Source of the DNA: an uncultured Thermoguttaceae bacterium
Lineage (GTDB): Bacteria; Planctomycetota; Planctomycetia; Pirellulales; Thermoguttaceae
Assembly (NCBI GenBank): GCA_937951625.1
Contig: CALFBP010000039.1
Location: forward strand, 1 to 64,000
Length of the DNA stretch: 64,000 nt
Direction: 5' to 3'
In this document: one piece after another, positions 38,755 through 48,976 of the stretch
Position numbering within the stretch: position 1 is the first letter of the stretch
Layout of the letters: each line of letters opens with the position of its first letter
Position numbers and translations under genes: made by a program
Notes under the pieces: model-generated
What the model was told of the DNA's origin: nothing
Databases searched by the model: none
What the model saw: only the letters and a program-made list of their open reading frames with translations

Positions 38755-39122
38755 GTTTTCCTCCGAGAATGGGAATCGATGGATTTATCTTGGACGAAGG
38801 GAAAAGGGCCTGGGCGTGCCGGCGGCCCTATGGCCAGCGTCATCGCCCCCCTGAACGCGACGCCCAAGGGGCCGTTTGCTCCCAATACTTCAATAGAAAC
38901 GGGCAGGCCGGCGGATGCAAGACATCCGCGGTCGCACACAATTCGTTTTCGCAAAACCCGATCCTCGACTGCCCGGCCTTCACGGCTCGCACCGCAATCG
39001 CTTTCACCGCGCCGCTCGGGGGGACTGCGGAATCCGGTTGACGGCGGCGGAGGGGACCGTCAGAATGGTCGCGGAATTCGCACCACCGAACGTGCCCCTG
39101 AGTTTTCCAACTGGAGGCTTCC
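38755..39122. other. Divergent spacer
   Basis: The 368-bp region separates the ferredoxin gene from the beta-helix gene and should hold both promoters. I could not place a promoter, hairpin or small gene in it. Confidence 0.35.
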
Positions 39123-40493
39123 ATGGCAAAGCGATGTTTCATTGGCTGCGCGATTTTGGTGATTGCGGTGTGGGGGCATTGCCGAGAAACGACGGCCGCG
39201 GAACCCCCCAAGACCATCCGCGACTTCGGGGCCAAAGGCGATGGCCAAGCCGACGATACCGAGGCCATCGAGCAGGCGGTGAACGCCGGGATCGGCGACG
39301 TGCGTTTTCCGCGTGGCGTGTATCGCGTGACGCGAACGATTGTGATCGACTTGGACCGCGTCGGCCCGATTGCGCTCATTGCCGAGGGGACCGGACGCGT
39401 GGTGATGGCCGGCCCCGGCCCGGCGTTCCGGTTCGTGGGCACTCATGAGGGGACCGCTGGGCCGCAAACATTCAAGCCCGAGGTTTGGCAGCGCCAACGT
39501 TCGCCGATGGTCGACGGTTTGGAGATCGTCGGCGACCATCCCGAGGCATGTGGCCTGGAGGCCACGGGCACCATGCAATGGACCATCACCCGCACCGTCA
39601 TCCGCAAGACGCTGCACGCCATCCATTTGGTCAAACGCAACCGCAACGTGATGATCTCCGATTGCCACCTTTACGAGAACGCGGGAACGGGCGTTTTCTT
39701 CGACGATGTGAATCTGCACCAAACCAACATCACAGGCTGCCACATCAGTTACAACCGGGCCGGGGGAATCGTCTGCCGGGGCGGCGACGTGCGGAACATT
39801 CACATCGCCGGATGCGATATCGAAGGAAACATGGCCCCGGACGGCCCCCCTTCCGCTAACGTGCTCATCGACGCCACGAACAGCCCGGCGGGCATCGCCG
39901 AAATCGCCATCACCGGCTGCACGATTCAACACGCCAACGTGCCGGGGGCAGCCAATATCCGTTTCCTCGGCGCCGATGCCAAAGATCGCCGCTGGGGACA
40001 CTTCACCATCACCGGCAACGTGCTCAGCGACGTCGAATGGAACATCGAGCTCCGTAAGGCCCGCGGCGTGACCCTCGTGGGCAACACCTTCTGGATGGGA
40101 TTTGCCGGCGATCTTTTGGCAGAAGATTGCTCGAACCTAGTGATCGGCCCGAATAACTTTGATCGCAATCCCGCGTATTCCTACGGCCGCAGCCTGGAGG
40201 CCAAGGGAGGCGTCACGCTCCGCGATTGCCGCGATTGCACCCTCACGGGGCTTCACCTCAACGGAGTTCACGGCACGCCCGCGGGCCTGATTCTTCAAAA
40301 CTGCACGCGCTGCCTCGTCGCCCAATGCACGATCTTGGATTGCGAAAACGCGGGCGTGCTTTGGGACAACGTGACGGACAGTCGTTTGACGGGCTGCCTC
40401 ATCCGCAACGACGTGGTGGACCCCAGCCAGTGGACCGCGATCCGAGTTCAGGGGGGCAAAGGCAATATGATCGAAGGCGCTACGCCGCGTTAG
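39123..40493 (+). CDS. Exported right-handed beta-helix (pectate lyase superfamily) protein
   Basis: After a signal peptide (about 1-26, ending TTAAEP) the 456-aa protein opens with IRDFGAKGDGQADDTEAIEQ, the classic start of pectate-lyase-superfamily/GH28-like beta-helices. Short repeats such as HLYENAGTGVFFDD, GCHISYNRAGGIVC and GLILQNCTRCLVAQCTI then build parallel-helix turns. Proteins of this kind cleave or bind acidic polysaccharides outside the cytoplasm. GGAGG precedes the ATG by about 5 bp. A clear catalytic Asp cluster cannot be assigned, so it may bind rather than cut. Confidence 0.88.
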   Translation: MAKRCFIGCAILVIAVWGHCRETTAAEPPKTIRDFGAKGDGQADDTEAIEQAVNAGIGDVRFPRGVYRVTRTIVIDLDRVGPIALIAEGTGRVVMAGPGPAFRFVGTHEGTAGPQTFKPEVWQRQRSPMVDGLEIVGDHPEACGLEATGTMQWTITRTVIRKTLHAIHLVKRNRNVMISDCHLYENAGTGVFFDDVNLHQTNITGCHISYNRAGGIVCRGGDVRNIHIAGCDIEGNMAPDGPPSANVLIDATNSPAGIAEIAITGCTIQHANVPGAANIRFLGADAKDRRWGHFTITGNVLSDVEWNIELRKARGVTLVGNTFWMGFAGDLLAEDCSNLVIGPNNFDRNPAYSYGRSLEAKGGVTLRDCRDCTLTGLHLNGVHGTPAGLILQNCTRCLVAQCTILDCENAGVLWDNVTDSRLTGCLIRNDVVDPSQWTAIRVQGGKGNMIEGATPR

Positions 40494-40592
40494 TCGCGGC
40501 CGGCCCCGGTGGGCGAGCCTGACACTGCAAAGCGAGGGGCTCATCCACCCCGGGGCTGCGCTTTTGCCTCGCTCGCGATTCCGCGATTCGAC

Positions 40593-42182
40593 TCATGCCT
40601 CCGCGACAAAGCGGAATTTCAAGGCCCGGGCCAACTCCTGGGCTGGCTCGTACAGGTCGCCGTAGAACGTGACCCGGTGCCAGCCGTAAAGGTGCCAGAA
40701 GTTGAAGAGTTTCTCCATGTCGCCCACGACTTCGGCAGCCAATTTCGTGCGGCACGCCCGGTCCATGACCACGTTGTCCACCGCTTTGGCCCGGTGGCAG
40801 AGGATTTCCCGACGCCCGGGGTGAATTTCCAACGTCGTCGTCATGAAGCCCGACGGCAGGAAGGAGCGAACGGCCGCGCCCTTGCGATCCTCGGCATGGG
40901 TGAGGATCTCGAAAGAGTTCGCCGGGCCTGAGGGGCCAAACGGCTTGGTCGTGGCGACGCAATGGGCATAGATGATTTGCCGCTTCGAGGTGTCGAGGAC
41001 CGGATCGGAGATGAAGCCCGGGCGGCCCGCCAAGTGCTTCATCGCGATCATCGTCACCGAAGACAGCAAATCGGCTTCGCAGGCGCCGATCAACCCCTGA
41101 TCGAGAAGCTCGACGAAACCGAGGCACGGATAGGCTTTCAAGTGACCGCCGTAGAAACCGCCCAGACAGTTGATCGTGATCGCTTCGGCCCCGTGTTTTT
41201 TGAGCATCGCTTGCTGGGCGAGATACAGCCGCGCAGACTGTTCCAGCGTGGCGTCGGGCTCTTCGAGCGTGACTTTGCAGGCGGCTTTCTTCCATTGTTC
41301 CGCGATGGGACGGACCTTCTCGGCATCCACCGCGGCCGCCGCGGCGGCGAACTCCTTGAAGTCGATCTCGATGACATCGACGCCCAACAGCTCGTGGATT
41401 TCCTTGACCACATTGTGCATCTTGCCGCCGACCGTCAGCAGCTTGGCCTGCTTCATCGCTTTCAGGCATTGGCCCACATCGGCCAGCTTGAGAGGATCCT
41501 CGTTGCTGGGAGTGCCGCTGGCAGGCGGAGTTCGCTCCCGACGCACCCGGTCGCAAGCGGCCACGAAATCGGCCACTGAACCTCCTTTTTTCAACACCTG
41601 AAAACACTTGGCCGCCTCGGCCAAGTCCTCGATCTTCGTCGAGGACATGATCGAGATATTCTTGTGCGTCCGTCGCAGGGCGGACGTATAGACCAGGAAC
41701 CCGCCACTGCCGGCAAAAGGAAAGTCGGCGATCAACGTGGGCTTGCCCGACGCGGCGATCGTCTGCATCACCCGAATCCAGTTGTTCATCTGGTAAACGA
41801 TGTAGCCGTCGATGCGGTCGGCGTCGCCCGCGGCGAGGAGCTTCGCAGCATCTTCCGGGCTATGGACTACCACGGGCAGGAATTCAACCTCCGGGCAGAG
41901 CTGACGCATGGCCTGGGTCACATGCTCGATGTCGCCCGTGAAGTCATAGCCGATGTGCGGCCAAGTGGGCCGGTCCTGTTTGATGGCGAAACAAGCGAAA
42001 ATCAGCCGCACCCTCGCCCGCTGGGACTCGCTGGTTGGCTGCGTTTCTGCCGCGATTGTCGGCCGACCGCCCAACGCTCGATGGGTCGCCGCGCCCACGC
42101 AAAACCCGCAAGCAGTCGTCAGAAACCGGCGACGGCTCGCACAGCACCCGCACTCAGACCTCTCGAAAAGTTGAGTTCTCAT
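40593..42182 (-). CDS. Tat-exported protein resembling L-fucose/arabinose isomerase fold
   Basis: The 529-aa product has a Tat leader (SRRRFLTTACGFCVG, about 16-30). The body has features of FucI/AraA-like sugar isomerases: an N-terminal Rossmann-like part (IFACFAIKQDRPTWPHIGYD), a middle (KLLTVGGKMHNVV) and a C-terminal region (PVLDTSKRQIIYAHCVATTK, EIHPGRREILCHRAKAVDN) like their metal-site lobe. True isomerases are cytoplasmic, so a Tat-exported version is unusual. GGAGG precedes the ATG. I am confident in the gene and export, moderate on the fold, and cannot state a reaction. It converges on the beta-helix gene. Confidence 0.75.
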   Translation of the reverse strand: MRTQLFERSECGCCASRRRFLTTACGFCVGAATHRALGGRPTIAAETQPTSESQRARVRLIFACFAIKQDRPTWPHIGYDFTGDIEHVTQAMRQLCPEVEFLPVVVHSPEDAAKLLAAGDADRIDGYIVYQMNNWIRVMQTIAASGKPTLIADFPFAGSGGFLVYTSALRRTHKNISIMSSTKIEDLAEAAKCFQVLKKGGSVADFVAACDRVRRERTPPASGTPSNEDPLKLADVGQCLKAMKQAKLLTVGGKMHNVVKEIHELLGVDVIEIDFKEFAAAAAAVDAEKVRPIAEQWKKAACKVTLEEPDATLEQSARLYLAQQAMLKKHGAEAITINCLGGFYGGHLKAYPCLGFVELLDQGLIGACEADLLSSVTMIAMKHLAGRPGFISDPVLDTSKRQIIYAHCVATTKPFGPSGPANSFEILTHAEDRKGAAVRSFLPSGFMTTTLEIHPGRREILCHRAKAVDNVVMDRACRTKLAAEVVGDMEKLFNFWHLYGWHRVTFYGDLYEPAQELARALKFRFVAEA

Positions 42183-42392
42183 GACAGGTCCTCCCGCAAA
42201 ATGGCGCCATCCAACACCAGAATTCCTGCCCTGAGGACGAATCTAAACACTCGTGTGCAGTCGGGCAATGGCCACTCGATTCGATTTCCCGGGGAAGGCC
42301 CATTTCGCACCCCGAGGTGCTCGCCGCAGCGTGCGGGGAGAGGACAATTGTTTCACTTTTTCAAGCGGCAATTGCGTAAAAACCCTGCCCAT

Positions 42393-45194
42393 TCAACGCT
42401 CGTCTTCGGCGTCTTCGAATGCGGCCGCGGCAAGGGACGCCAATGGTCCGTCGCCGCAAATCGCGGCGAATTCCTCGAAGTATTCAGGTGGGGGCTGCAC
42501 GGGCGGCCAGAATTCCTCCCGTCGAATTCTGCGAATCACCTCTTCGGCCGTCTCATCTGCCGATGCGAGCTGCTCCTCAGTCCACTCCGCTTCCACGAGT
42601 TCCACGCCGCCCACGTCCTTGGGAAGATTGACGTAGCCCAGATGCAAACGCCCGCTCAAGCCCAACGCGCGGACCAAGTGACGATAAAGCGGCAACTGGA
42701 GATCGACCCACGCGCCTTTCTGGAGGTGAACGTCGTCGGGCGACTTGGCGCGATCCGCCGTCTTATAGTCGATCAGAAACCACTCGCCACGCTGGGCGTG
42801 ATAGTCGATGCGGTCGATGCGTCCTCGGAGATACATCGGCTGGCCGTCCACGACCAGCGATGCCCCTGGGGCTTCTGGCTCGGCCTCGACGTGGACCACT
42901 TGCCACCCGTTGGCCCTCCGATCAGCCTGCCATTTCGCGAAGGCCGCCAGACGCAAGCGGAGCTGCTCGGCCTGAACGCGGATCGTCGGCAACGGCGTTT
43001 GGCCGTAATCGGCTCGCAAGAGCCCATCTAGGGAGCGGCTCAAAAAAGCGGCGATTTCGTCGGCATCGGCGGAATCCCTCAACTCGCTCTCGCCAAACAT
43101 CTTGAGCACGGCGTGAGCAAGCGATCCGAAAGCCGCTCCATCGAGTTCTTCCGAGGCGTCGTCAAGCGCGGTGAGTCCCAATTGGTGTCGTAGGTAATAG
43201 CGATACGGACAAGCGAGGTAGTCGCGAAACTCGGTCACGCGCATGGAAGTGATGGGGCGATTCAGCGGCCGAGGGCGGGGAGGCTCATAGATCATCCGCG
43301 TGCAGCCTGGCTGCAACCGGCCTGGCCAAATCGTCGATGGACTTTCTTCCTCGCCGGCCGCGAAGAAGGTCAGCACGCGACGGGCAGACGACTCGGCGTC
43401 GCAGGCGAAGAGCAATCGGCTGGGGAGCAAGGGGGTTTTGTCCGCCGAACGCCGCCCGACGATGAAGCGCAACTCCGCCCGCGACGCAGCCAAAACCTTC
43501 ACGGCGTAGGCATCGCGGGCGTAGCGGCGATCGTTGTCCTCGATGCCCAAGGCCCGCCGCAGCCGATTCGGCAGGAAGGCGTCGGCGCTAACGCTCCGAG
43601 GCACCCTGCCTTCGTTGAAACCCGTGATGATCAGTGCAGGCGCGTCGTCCAGTGGCAATTCGAGCCATCCCAATAGCTCCACGGCGTTCCGAACCGGCAT
43701 GGCGGGCACGGTCTCCGCGACCAATTCCCGCAGGACCAGCCGTATCGCCTCCGAGGCAGTTCCCGTGGGGGCAAGCGACGGGGGGACGCCCCGCAAGGTC
43801 TTCAACGCCTCTCGAATCGCCTCGCACGCCGCGAAGATCGTCCGGTCCGGTTCCGTCGCCGGGTCCAACGGCTGACTCCCGAAGACAGCCACCAGCGACT
43901 CCAAGATTTCTGGTGCCCACTCCGACGGCACTCGGCGATCGCCAAACCGACCAAGGAGCCGCTCGACGGCGCGATGGGCCTTCTTCAGGCCGCGATACGC
44001 ATGGTTCGGTCCCAGCCACTCCTCCTCGAAATTGAAACGAAGGTGGTTTTCATGGTACGTGTCGAGCTCGATCAGCCAGGTCGGAGGAACCCCCTGTGCG
44101 ACAAGCCATCGTTCCACGTCGGGATGCCGCGCCAAGGCGGCAAAAGCCGAAAAGCGTCGGCCGTCGAGGTACTCGGCCACAGCGGCCAAGAACCGGCAGG
44201 GGGCGGTTTGAAGCAGGGGCAGTCCGACACCGTAGCGAACCGGTACGTCCGCCTGGCGGAGTGTCTGTTCCAAGTAAGGGACGACCTCCGCATCGGGCAC
44301 GCCGATGGTGATCTCGTCCCCGCGGAAACGGCCCTCCCATGAGGCCAGCGTGCGGACCGCGGCTGCGGCCTGCTCGGTCGGCCCTTCGACCACTTCGATC
44401 CGCCGAGGGTCCAAGTCCAAAACCACGTCTTTCCAGCGTTCGCTCCGCAGGCAACCGAACTCATCGAAATAGTCGGAAAAACTCTCGGGCGCGACGACCA
44501 GAGGCGTGACCTTTTCCCGAACTTGATCGAGCATGAGCTGCTCGGCGCGGTTCATATCGGCAACGGCCACGAGCAGGATCTCGGACTGTGTCTGGCACTC
44601 GGCCTGACGAATGGCAACCAAGCGGGCGGTCTGTTGGTCCCAAAGCCCCAGGCCGTCGAGGATTTGCAGGTAGGCGGCTTGAAGCTTCGCCAAGGCCCGC
44701 CATCGGTCTCCTTCGTGAAAGCCGCCTAAACTCTGCCCGCAGTTGGCCACGGCCGCAAAATCCAGCGCGTCAGCCGCCAACTCGCGGTGCAGGCGCGAGA
44801 GGGTCTGCCCCAACACAAGCCACGCCAAAAGATCCTCGTCGCCGGGCAAGGCGGGAAAAACAGCTTGGACCAGCGAGGCCTCCGCCTCGCGGATGGCCTG
44901 GACCCAAGCGAGCTGCTGCACCAGTTCGTTGGCGAAAGGCCGTTTGGGCTGATATAGCAGTTCGGGCAGTCTCCCCTGGGTAACGATGGTCGGCGGGAAG
45001 AACACCGCCCCCACACGCTCCGCGCGATCGATCAACAGTTCCAGCAGCCGCCGTCCAGCCCGACCTCCCGGAACGACAATGACCACTTTTCGCAAGTCGA
45101 AATTTCCTGCTTGAGCGTACCGCTCCAGCACGTAATCGGCCGCCGAAATCAACCCTGGTTGATCCCAACCCAAGAAAACCGGAGACTGCGGCAT
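42393..45194 (-). CDS. AddB-like PD-(D/E)xK nuclease / inactivated helicase
   Basis: The 933-aa protein resembles AddB of the AddAB recombination-repair enzyme. The C-terminal nuclease has YLRGRIDRIDYH followed by EWFLIDYKTADRAK (Asp and D-Y-K of PD-(D/E)xK), preceded by FRDYLACPYRYYLRHQLGL. The N-terminal helicase part has VVIVVPGGRAGRRLLELL but no GxGKT Walker A loop, so ATPase activity is unlikely. The Fe-S cysteine set of Bacillus AddB is also not visible. AAGGAAA lies 7 bp before ATG 45194. The usual partner addA is not adjacent: the neighbours are nuoN and an isomerase-fold gene. Confidence 0.85.
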   Translation of the reverse strand: MPQSPVFLGWDQPGLISAADYVLERYAQAGNFDLRKVVIVVPGGRAGRRLLELLIDRAERVGAVFFPPTIVTQGRLPELLYQPKRPFANELVQQLAWVQAIREAEASLVQAVFPALPGDEDLLAWLVLGQTLSRLHRELAADALDFAAVANCGQSLGGFHEGDRWRALAKLQAAYLQILDGLGLWDQQTARLVAIRQAECQTQSEILLVAVADMNRAEQLMLDQVREKVTPLVVAPESFSDYFDEFGCLRSERWKDVVLDLDPRRIEVVEGPTEQAAAAVRTLASWEGRFRGDEITIGVPDAEVVPYLEQTLRQADVPVRYGVGLPLLQTAPCRFLAAVAEYLDGRRFSAFAALARHPDVERWLVAQGVPPTWLIELDTYHENHLRFNFEEEWLGPNHAYRGLKKAHRAVERLLGRFGDRRVPSEWAPEILESLVAVFGSQPLDPATEPDRTIFAACEAIREALKTLRGVPPSLAPTGTASEAIRLVLRELVAETVPAMPVRNAVELLGWLELPLDDAPALIITGFNEGRVPRSVSADAFLPNRLRRALGIEDNDRRYARDAYAVKVLAASRAELRFIVGRRSADKTPLLPSRLLFACDAESSARRVLTFFAAGEEESPSTIWPGRLQPGCTRMIYEPPRPRPLNRPITSMRVTEFRDYLACPYRYYLRHQLGLTALDDASEELDGAAFGSLAHAVLKMFGESELRDSADADEIAAFLSRSLDGLLRADYGQTPLPTIRVQAEQLRLRLAAFAKWQADRRANGWQVVHVEAEPEAPGASLVVDGQPMYLRGRIDRIDYHAQRGEWFLIDYKTADRAKSPDDVHLQKGAWVDLQLPLYRHLVRALGLSGRLHLGYVNLPKDVGGVELVEAEWTEEQLASADETAEEVIRRIRREEFWPPVQPPPEYFEEFAAICGDGPLASLAAAAFEDAEDER

Positions 45195-45489
45195 GGGCGA
45201 TTTTCCTTGATCTGAGCAAGTCGACGACGGGTAAGTGTATCGCAGCGTGGACCGCACCGAAAAGGGTTTTTGGGTCGCATCGAACAGAGTGGAGACGGCC
45301 TTGATCTGCCGCGCGTGGGATACATGCCCCTGGAGGTTGCCGCTGATGTAGCCTCGCAAGTTGCGAACCTCAGCGGCGCTGACTGCCTGAACCCAGCAAT
45401 CGCCCAGCGAGCCGTACCTTCAGCTTTGTCGCTCGGGGCGTTGGCGTCGAAACTTGCGGAAGCTGGCGCGGCATGTCCGCGGACGTGCC

Positions 45490-47082
45490 TCAGTGCTGGC
45501 CAAGCGCTGGCGAGGGAATCAAGGCGGCGGTCGCGGTCTGCGCCCAATCCAACGGGGCCCACCACACGAACAGAACGCCCAAGGCCACCGCGATCATCAA
45601 ACAGTAGAGTCCCGCGGGCGAGGCAAGCGGAACCGAGGGGGCGGGACGATCCACTGGCTCCGGGGCGAGAACCATCACCCTCACGATGCGGACATAGTAA
45701 AACAAACTCAGCACGGTATTGACCACACCGACAACCAAAAGGCCCAACAGGTCAGCCCGATACAACGAGGCAAACACCGCAAACTTGCCCGAGAACCCAG
45801 CCAGCGGCGGCAGCCCCACCAGGCTGAAGAGGATGATGGAGAAGCACACGACCACGCCCGGCGAGCGGCGGACCAAGCCGGCATAGTCTTCGATCTCTTC
45901 GCTGCCCGTCGCGTTACGCAAAAACGCCGCGGCGGCAAACGCCCCGAGGTTCATGAACAGGTAGATGACGATATAGAAAGTCATCGCGGCCACGGCCCAG
46001 GAAGCATCCACCTTGCGTGTTCCGGCAAGCGCCGTGGCAGCAGCGACGGCCATCATCATGTAACCGGCGTGGGCGATGGTAGAGTAGGCCAACAGCCGCT
46101 TGATGTTCGTCTGGCCATAGGCCGCGAGATTGCCGAAAATGCAGGTCACTGCCGAGATCAGCACCAATAGAGCAGTGAGGAACACCCGCGCCGTTTCCAC
46201 CCCGGCGAAAGCTAGGGAGAGCCGGGCCAGGAGGGCCAAGGCGGCCGCCTTCGAGGCCACGGAGAGAAAAGCGCCGACCTCAGCGGTCGCTCCCTCGAAC
46301 ACGTCGGGCGCCCAAAAATGAAAGGGGACGGCGGAGAGCTTGAAGGCCAGCCCGACCGCCAGCATCAAGCCGCCGAGCACCAGCACCAGCCCACGCTCCG
46401 CAGCCATGCCCTCATAGACCATTTCGGCGAGCTGGGCGGACATGGTAGGCAAATGGAGCGAACCGAGGGCCCCCGCCAATAGACTGATCCCGTAGAGCAT
46501 CACACCCGCCGTAGCCCCGCCAAATACCGCGAATTTCAACGCCGCCTCGCTGCTCACCCGACGGCTCTTGAGCATTCCCGCCAGGCCATACGACGGGACG
46601 CTGGCCATTTCCACCCCGAGGAATACGATCAGCATGTGGTTGGCCGCCGCCATCAAGCACATTCCCAACGTGGCCCCCAGCACTAGAACGAAGAACTCGG
46701 TGGCGTCCTCGTCTTGCGGCATCCCCGAAATCCGCGTCAGCACCACAAAAAGGACGGAAAACAACAGCAACAGGCTCCGCACGTACACGGAGAACTGATC
46801 GAAGACCAACATCCCCGTAAAAATCGGCGTGGGGGTCTGAGGATCAACCACCACGGCTGCGCCCACGGGCCCGCCCCAAGGCCAAGGCGCCGCGAGTCCC
46901 AAGGCCACGAGCGAGCCGATCAGCGTCAGACCGAAGGCCCATCCGCCGCGGGCACGCGACATCATGCGGGCCAGCAACAAGGCCACGATCGTGGCGCAAA
47001 GGACCAATTCCGGGGCAAAAGCCGGCAACGATGTGCCGAGCGTGTCGTCCACCACGGTCTGAATCAGTTCGTAAAAGTTCAT
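45490..47082 (-). CDS. nuoN: NADH-quinone oxidoreductase subunit N
   Basis: The 530-aa polytopic protein has antiporter-like complex I features: LAFKLSAVPFHFWAPDVFEGA (proton-channel lysine and HFWxPD motif), ASKAAALALLARL and an early conserved Glu in a membrane helix. NuoN is one of three Mrp-like proton-pumping subunits in the membrane arm. It is the last gene of the operon, 27 bp after nuoM. About fourteen helices can be counted, as expected. Confidence 0.95.
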   Translation of the reverse strand: MNFYELIQTVVDDTLGTSLPAFAPELVLCATIVALLLARMMSRARGGWAFGLTLIGSLVALGLAAPWPWGGPVGAAVVVDPQTPTPIFTGMLVFDQFSVYVRSLLLLFSVLFVVLTRISGMPQDEDATEFFVLVLGATLGMCLMAAANHMLIVFLGVEMASVPSYGLAGMLKSRRVSSEAALKFAVFGGATAGVMLYGISLLAGALGSLHLPTMSAQLAEMVYEGMAAERGLVLVLGGLMLAVGLAFKLSAVPFHFWAPDVFEGATAEVGAFLSVASKAAALALLARLSLAFAGVETARVFLTALLVLISAVTCIFGNLAAYGQTNIKRLLAYSTIAHAGYMMMAVAAATALAGTRKVDASWAVAAMTFYIVIYLFMNLGAFAAAAFLRNATGSEEIEDYAGLVRRSPGVVVCFSIILFSLVGLPPLAGFSGKFAVFASLYRADLLGLLVVGVVNTVLSLFYYVRIVRVMVLAPEPVDRPAPSVPLASPAGLYCLMIAVALGVLFVWWAPLDWAQTATAALIPSPALGQH

Positions 47083-47109
47083 GGAAGATTTCGATCCGGC
47101 GAGTCAAAA

Positions 47110-48900
47110 TCACTTGGACGCGGAGGGAGCCACGGGCAAGGCTGAGGCCGACGGCTCGATCGGCCCGGCTATGGCCACCGGCGCCGGCAGGGCGTCGGTT
47201 CCCGCCAGCCGCGGAGCCTTGACCTCCTTGGTCCAGCGGGCCAATTGGGACACCGTCCGATCGACGCTGGGCGACATGTAACGGAAAACCGCCTGCGGAT
47301 AGACGCCGAAAAGGATGGCGAATGCCAGCAGAGGCGCGGCCACGGCCACCTCGCGGCGCGTGATGGGCGTCAGGGCCTCCGGGTGCGGGCCCTTGTATTC
47401 CGGCCCCAGGTACACCCGCTGGATCGTCCACAAAATGTATCCCGCCGTCAAAATCACCACCGAAGCCGACACCACGGCCAAGGCGATGTCGTAGTTCCAC
47501 ACCGACAAAACGACCAACACCTCGCCGATGAAACCACACAGGCCAGGCAAGCCCAAAGCGGCGAAAAAGATGCCCACGGCCAAGCCGCTGTACAAGGGCA
47601 TCCGCGCGAACATGCCCCCGAAGTTATCCAGATCGCGATGATGCACACGGTCGTAGAGCACCCCGACCATGAAGAACATGCCGGCGGAACTCAAGCCGTG
47701 AGCAATCATTTGGAACATGGCCCCGTTCATGCCCATTTTCCAATAGTCGCTCACAAAGGCGTTGCCCGCCGTCGCCGTCCACACCCCCATGCCCAACAGC
47801 ACATAGCCCATGTGGCTGACCGAGCTATAGGCCACCAAGCGTTTGAAGTCTTTCTGAGCCATGGCGGCCAGGGCGCCATAGACCATGCTCACCACGCCCA
47901 ACGCGCAGACGAGCCAAGCCAGATCATAGGCGGCGTCGGGACACATCGGATAACAGAAGCGAATGATCCCGTAGCCCCCCATCTTCAGCAAAACCCCGGC
48001 CAAAAGCATCGAGATGGGCGTGGGGGCTTCGACGTGGGCGTCCGGCAGCCACGTATGCACAGGGACGGAAGGCACCTTGATGATGAACCCGATCAACAGC
48101 AAGACGAAGGCCCACCACTGCACCGACTTGCCCCACAGCAGCGGGGTGTCGAAGGGCGACTGCTTCATCTGGCCCATCTCGGCCAAGGCCAGCATGTTGA
48201 AGGTATGGACAGGGCGAGGGGTGCTGCTCGAACGCGCCGCGGCAATCGCCCGCAATTCCTCAGGCTGGAGCCGGGCGGCCGTCTGTTGGCTGGGGGTCAA
48301 CTTGCTCAAATCGCTGGAGAAATAAAGCGCGAGCATCGCCACCAGCATGAGCACGCTGCCGACCAGGGTGAAGAGGAAGAACTTGATCGCGGCATACTCC
48401 CGCCGCGGTCCACCCCAGACGCCGATCAGGAAGTACATCGGCAACAGCATCACTTCCCAGAACACATAGAACAGGAAGAAGTCCAAGGCCATGAACACGC
48501 CCAGCATCCCCGTTTCCAAGAGCAGAAACAGGATGCAATAACCCTTGACGTGCTTGGCGATGTTCCAACTGGCTGCCATGGCGAGCATTGACAAGAACGA
48601 AGTCAACAGGACCAGTGGAAAGCTGATCCCATCGATGCCCATGGCGTAGTAGATGTCGAAGGCCGGGATCCAAGGGATGCGGAAGACTTGCTGCATCGCG
48701 CTTTGGCCGACCACGAAGGTGCTCGGCTCGCCGCGCCCGGTGCTAGGGATGGCAAGCCAGGCGGTGAGGAGAAACACCGCGATGGTAATCAACAGCGAAA
48801 ACAGCTTGATGAAATCCTCTCGATCCTTGGAGGTAAACGCGATGGCCAGGGCCCCCGCGGCGGGAAGAAAAACAATCAAACTTAGAACGACGTGCGGCAT
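47110..48900 (-). CDS. nuoM: NADH-quinone oxidoreductase subunit M
   Basis: The 596-aa membrane protein shows FYVFWEVMLLPMYFLIGVWGG (conserved Glu), KVPSVPVHTWLPDAHVEAPT (channel Lys/His) and LLAGVLLKMGGYGIIRF, all diagnostic of NuoM. It is the second antiporter-like proton channel. It is longer than the usual 500 aa because of a hydrophilic segment near 190-230 and a Pro/Ala/Ser-rich tail of about 45 residues. It follows nuoL by 76 bp. Confidence 0.95.
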   Translation of the reverse strand: MPHVVLSLIVFLPAAGALAIAFTSKDREDFIKLFSLLITIAVFLLTAWLAIPSTGRGEPSTFVVGQSAMQQVFRIPWIPAFDIYYAMGIDGISFPLVLLTSFLSMLAMAASWNIAKHVKGYCILFLLLETGMLGVFMALDFFLFYVFWEVMLLPMYFLIGVWGGPRREYAAIKFFLFTLVGSVLMLVAMLALYFSSDLSKLTPSQQTAARLQPEELRAIAAARSSSTPRPVHTFNMLALAEMGQMKQSPFDTPLLWGKSVQWWAFVLLLIGFIIKVPSVPVHTWLPDAHVEAPTPISMLLAGVLLKMGGYGIIRFCYPMCPDAAYDLAWLVCALGVVSMVYGALAAMAQKDFKRLVAYSSVSHMGYVLLGMGVWTATAGNAFVSDYWKMGMNGAMFQMIAHGLSSAGMFFMVGVLYDRVHHRDLDNFGGMFARMPLYSGLAVGIFFAALGLPGLCGFIGEVLVVLSVWNYDIALAVVSASVVILTAGYILWTIQRVYLGPEYKGPHPEALTPITRREVAVAAPLLAFAILFGVYPQAVFRYMSPSVDRTVSQLARWTKEVKAPRLAGTDALPAPVAIAGPIEPSASALPVAPSASK

Positions 48901-48976
48901 AGTTGCATCCCAGGATGGAACCCCTCAAATTTCCCTTGCGTGATGTGGGCGGAGGTCGATCTTCGATCCTTTGCTT

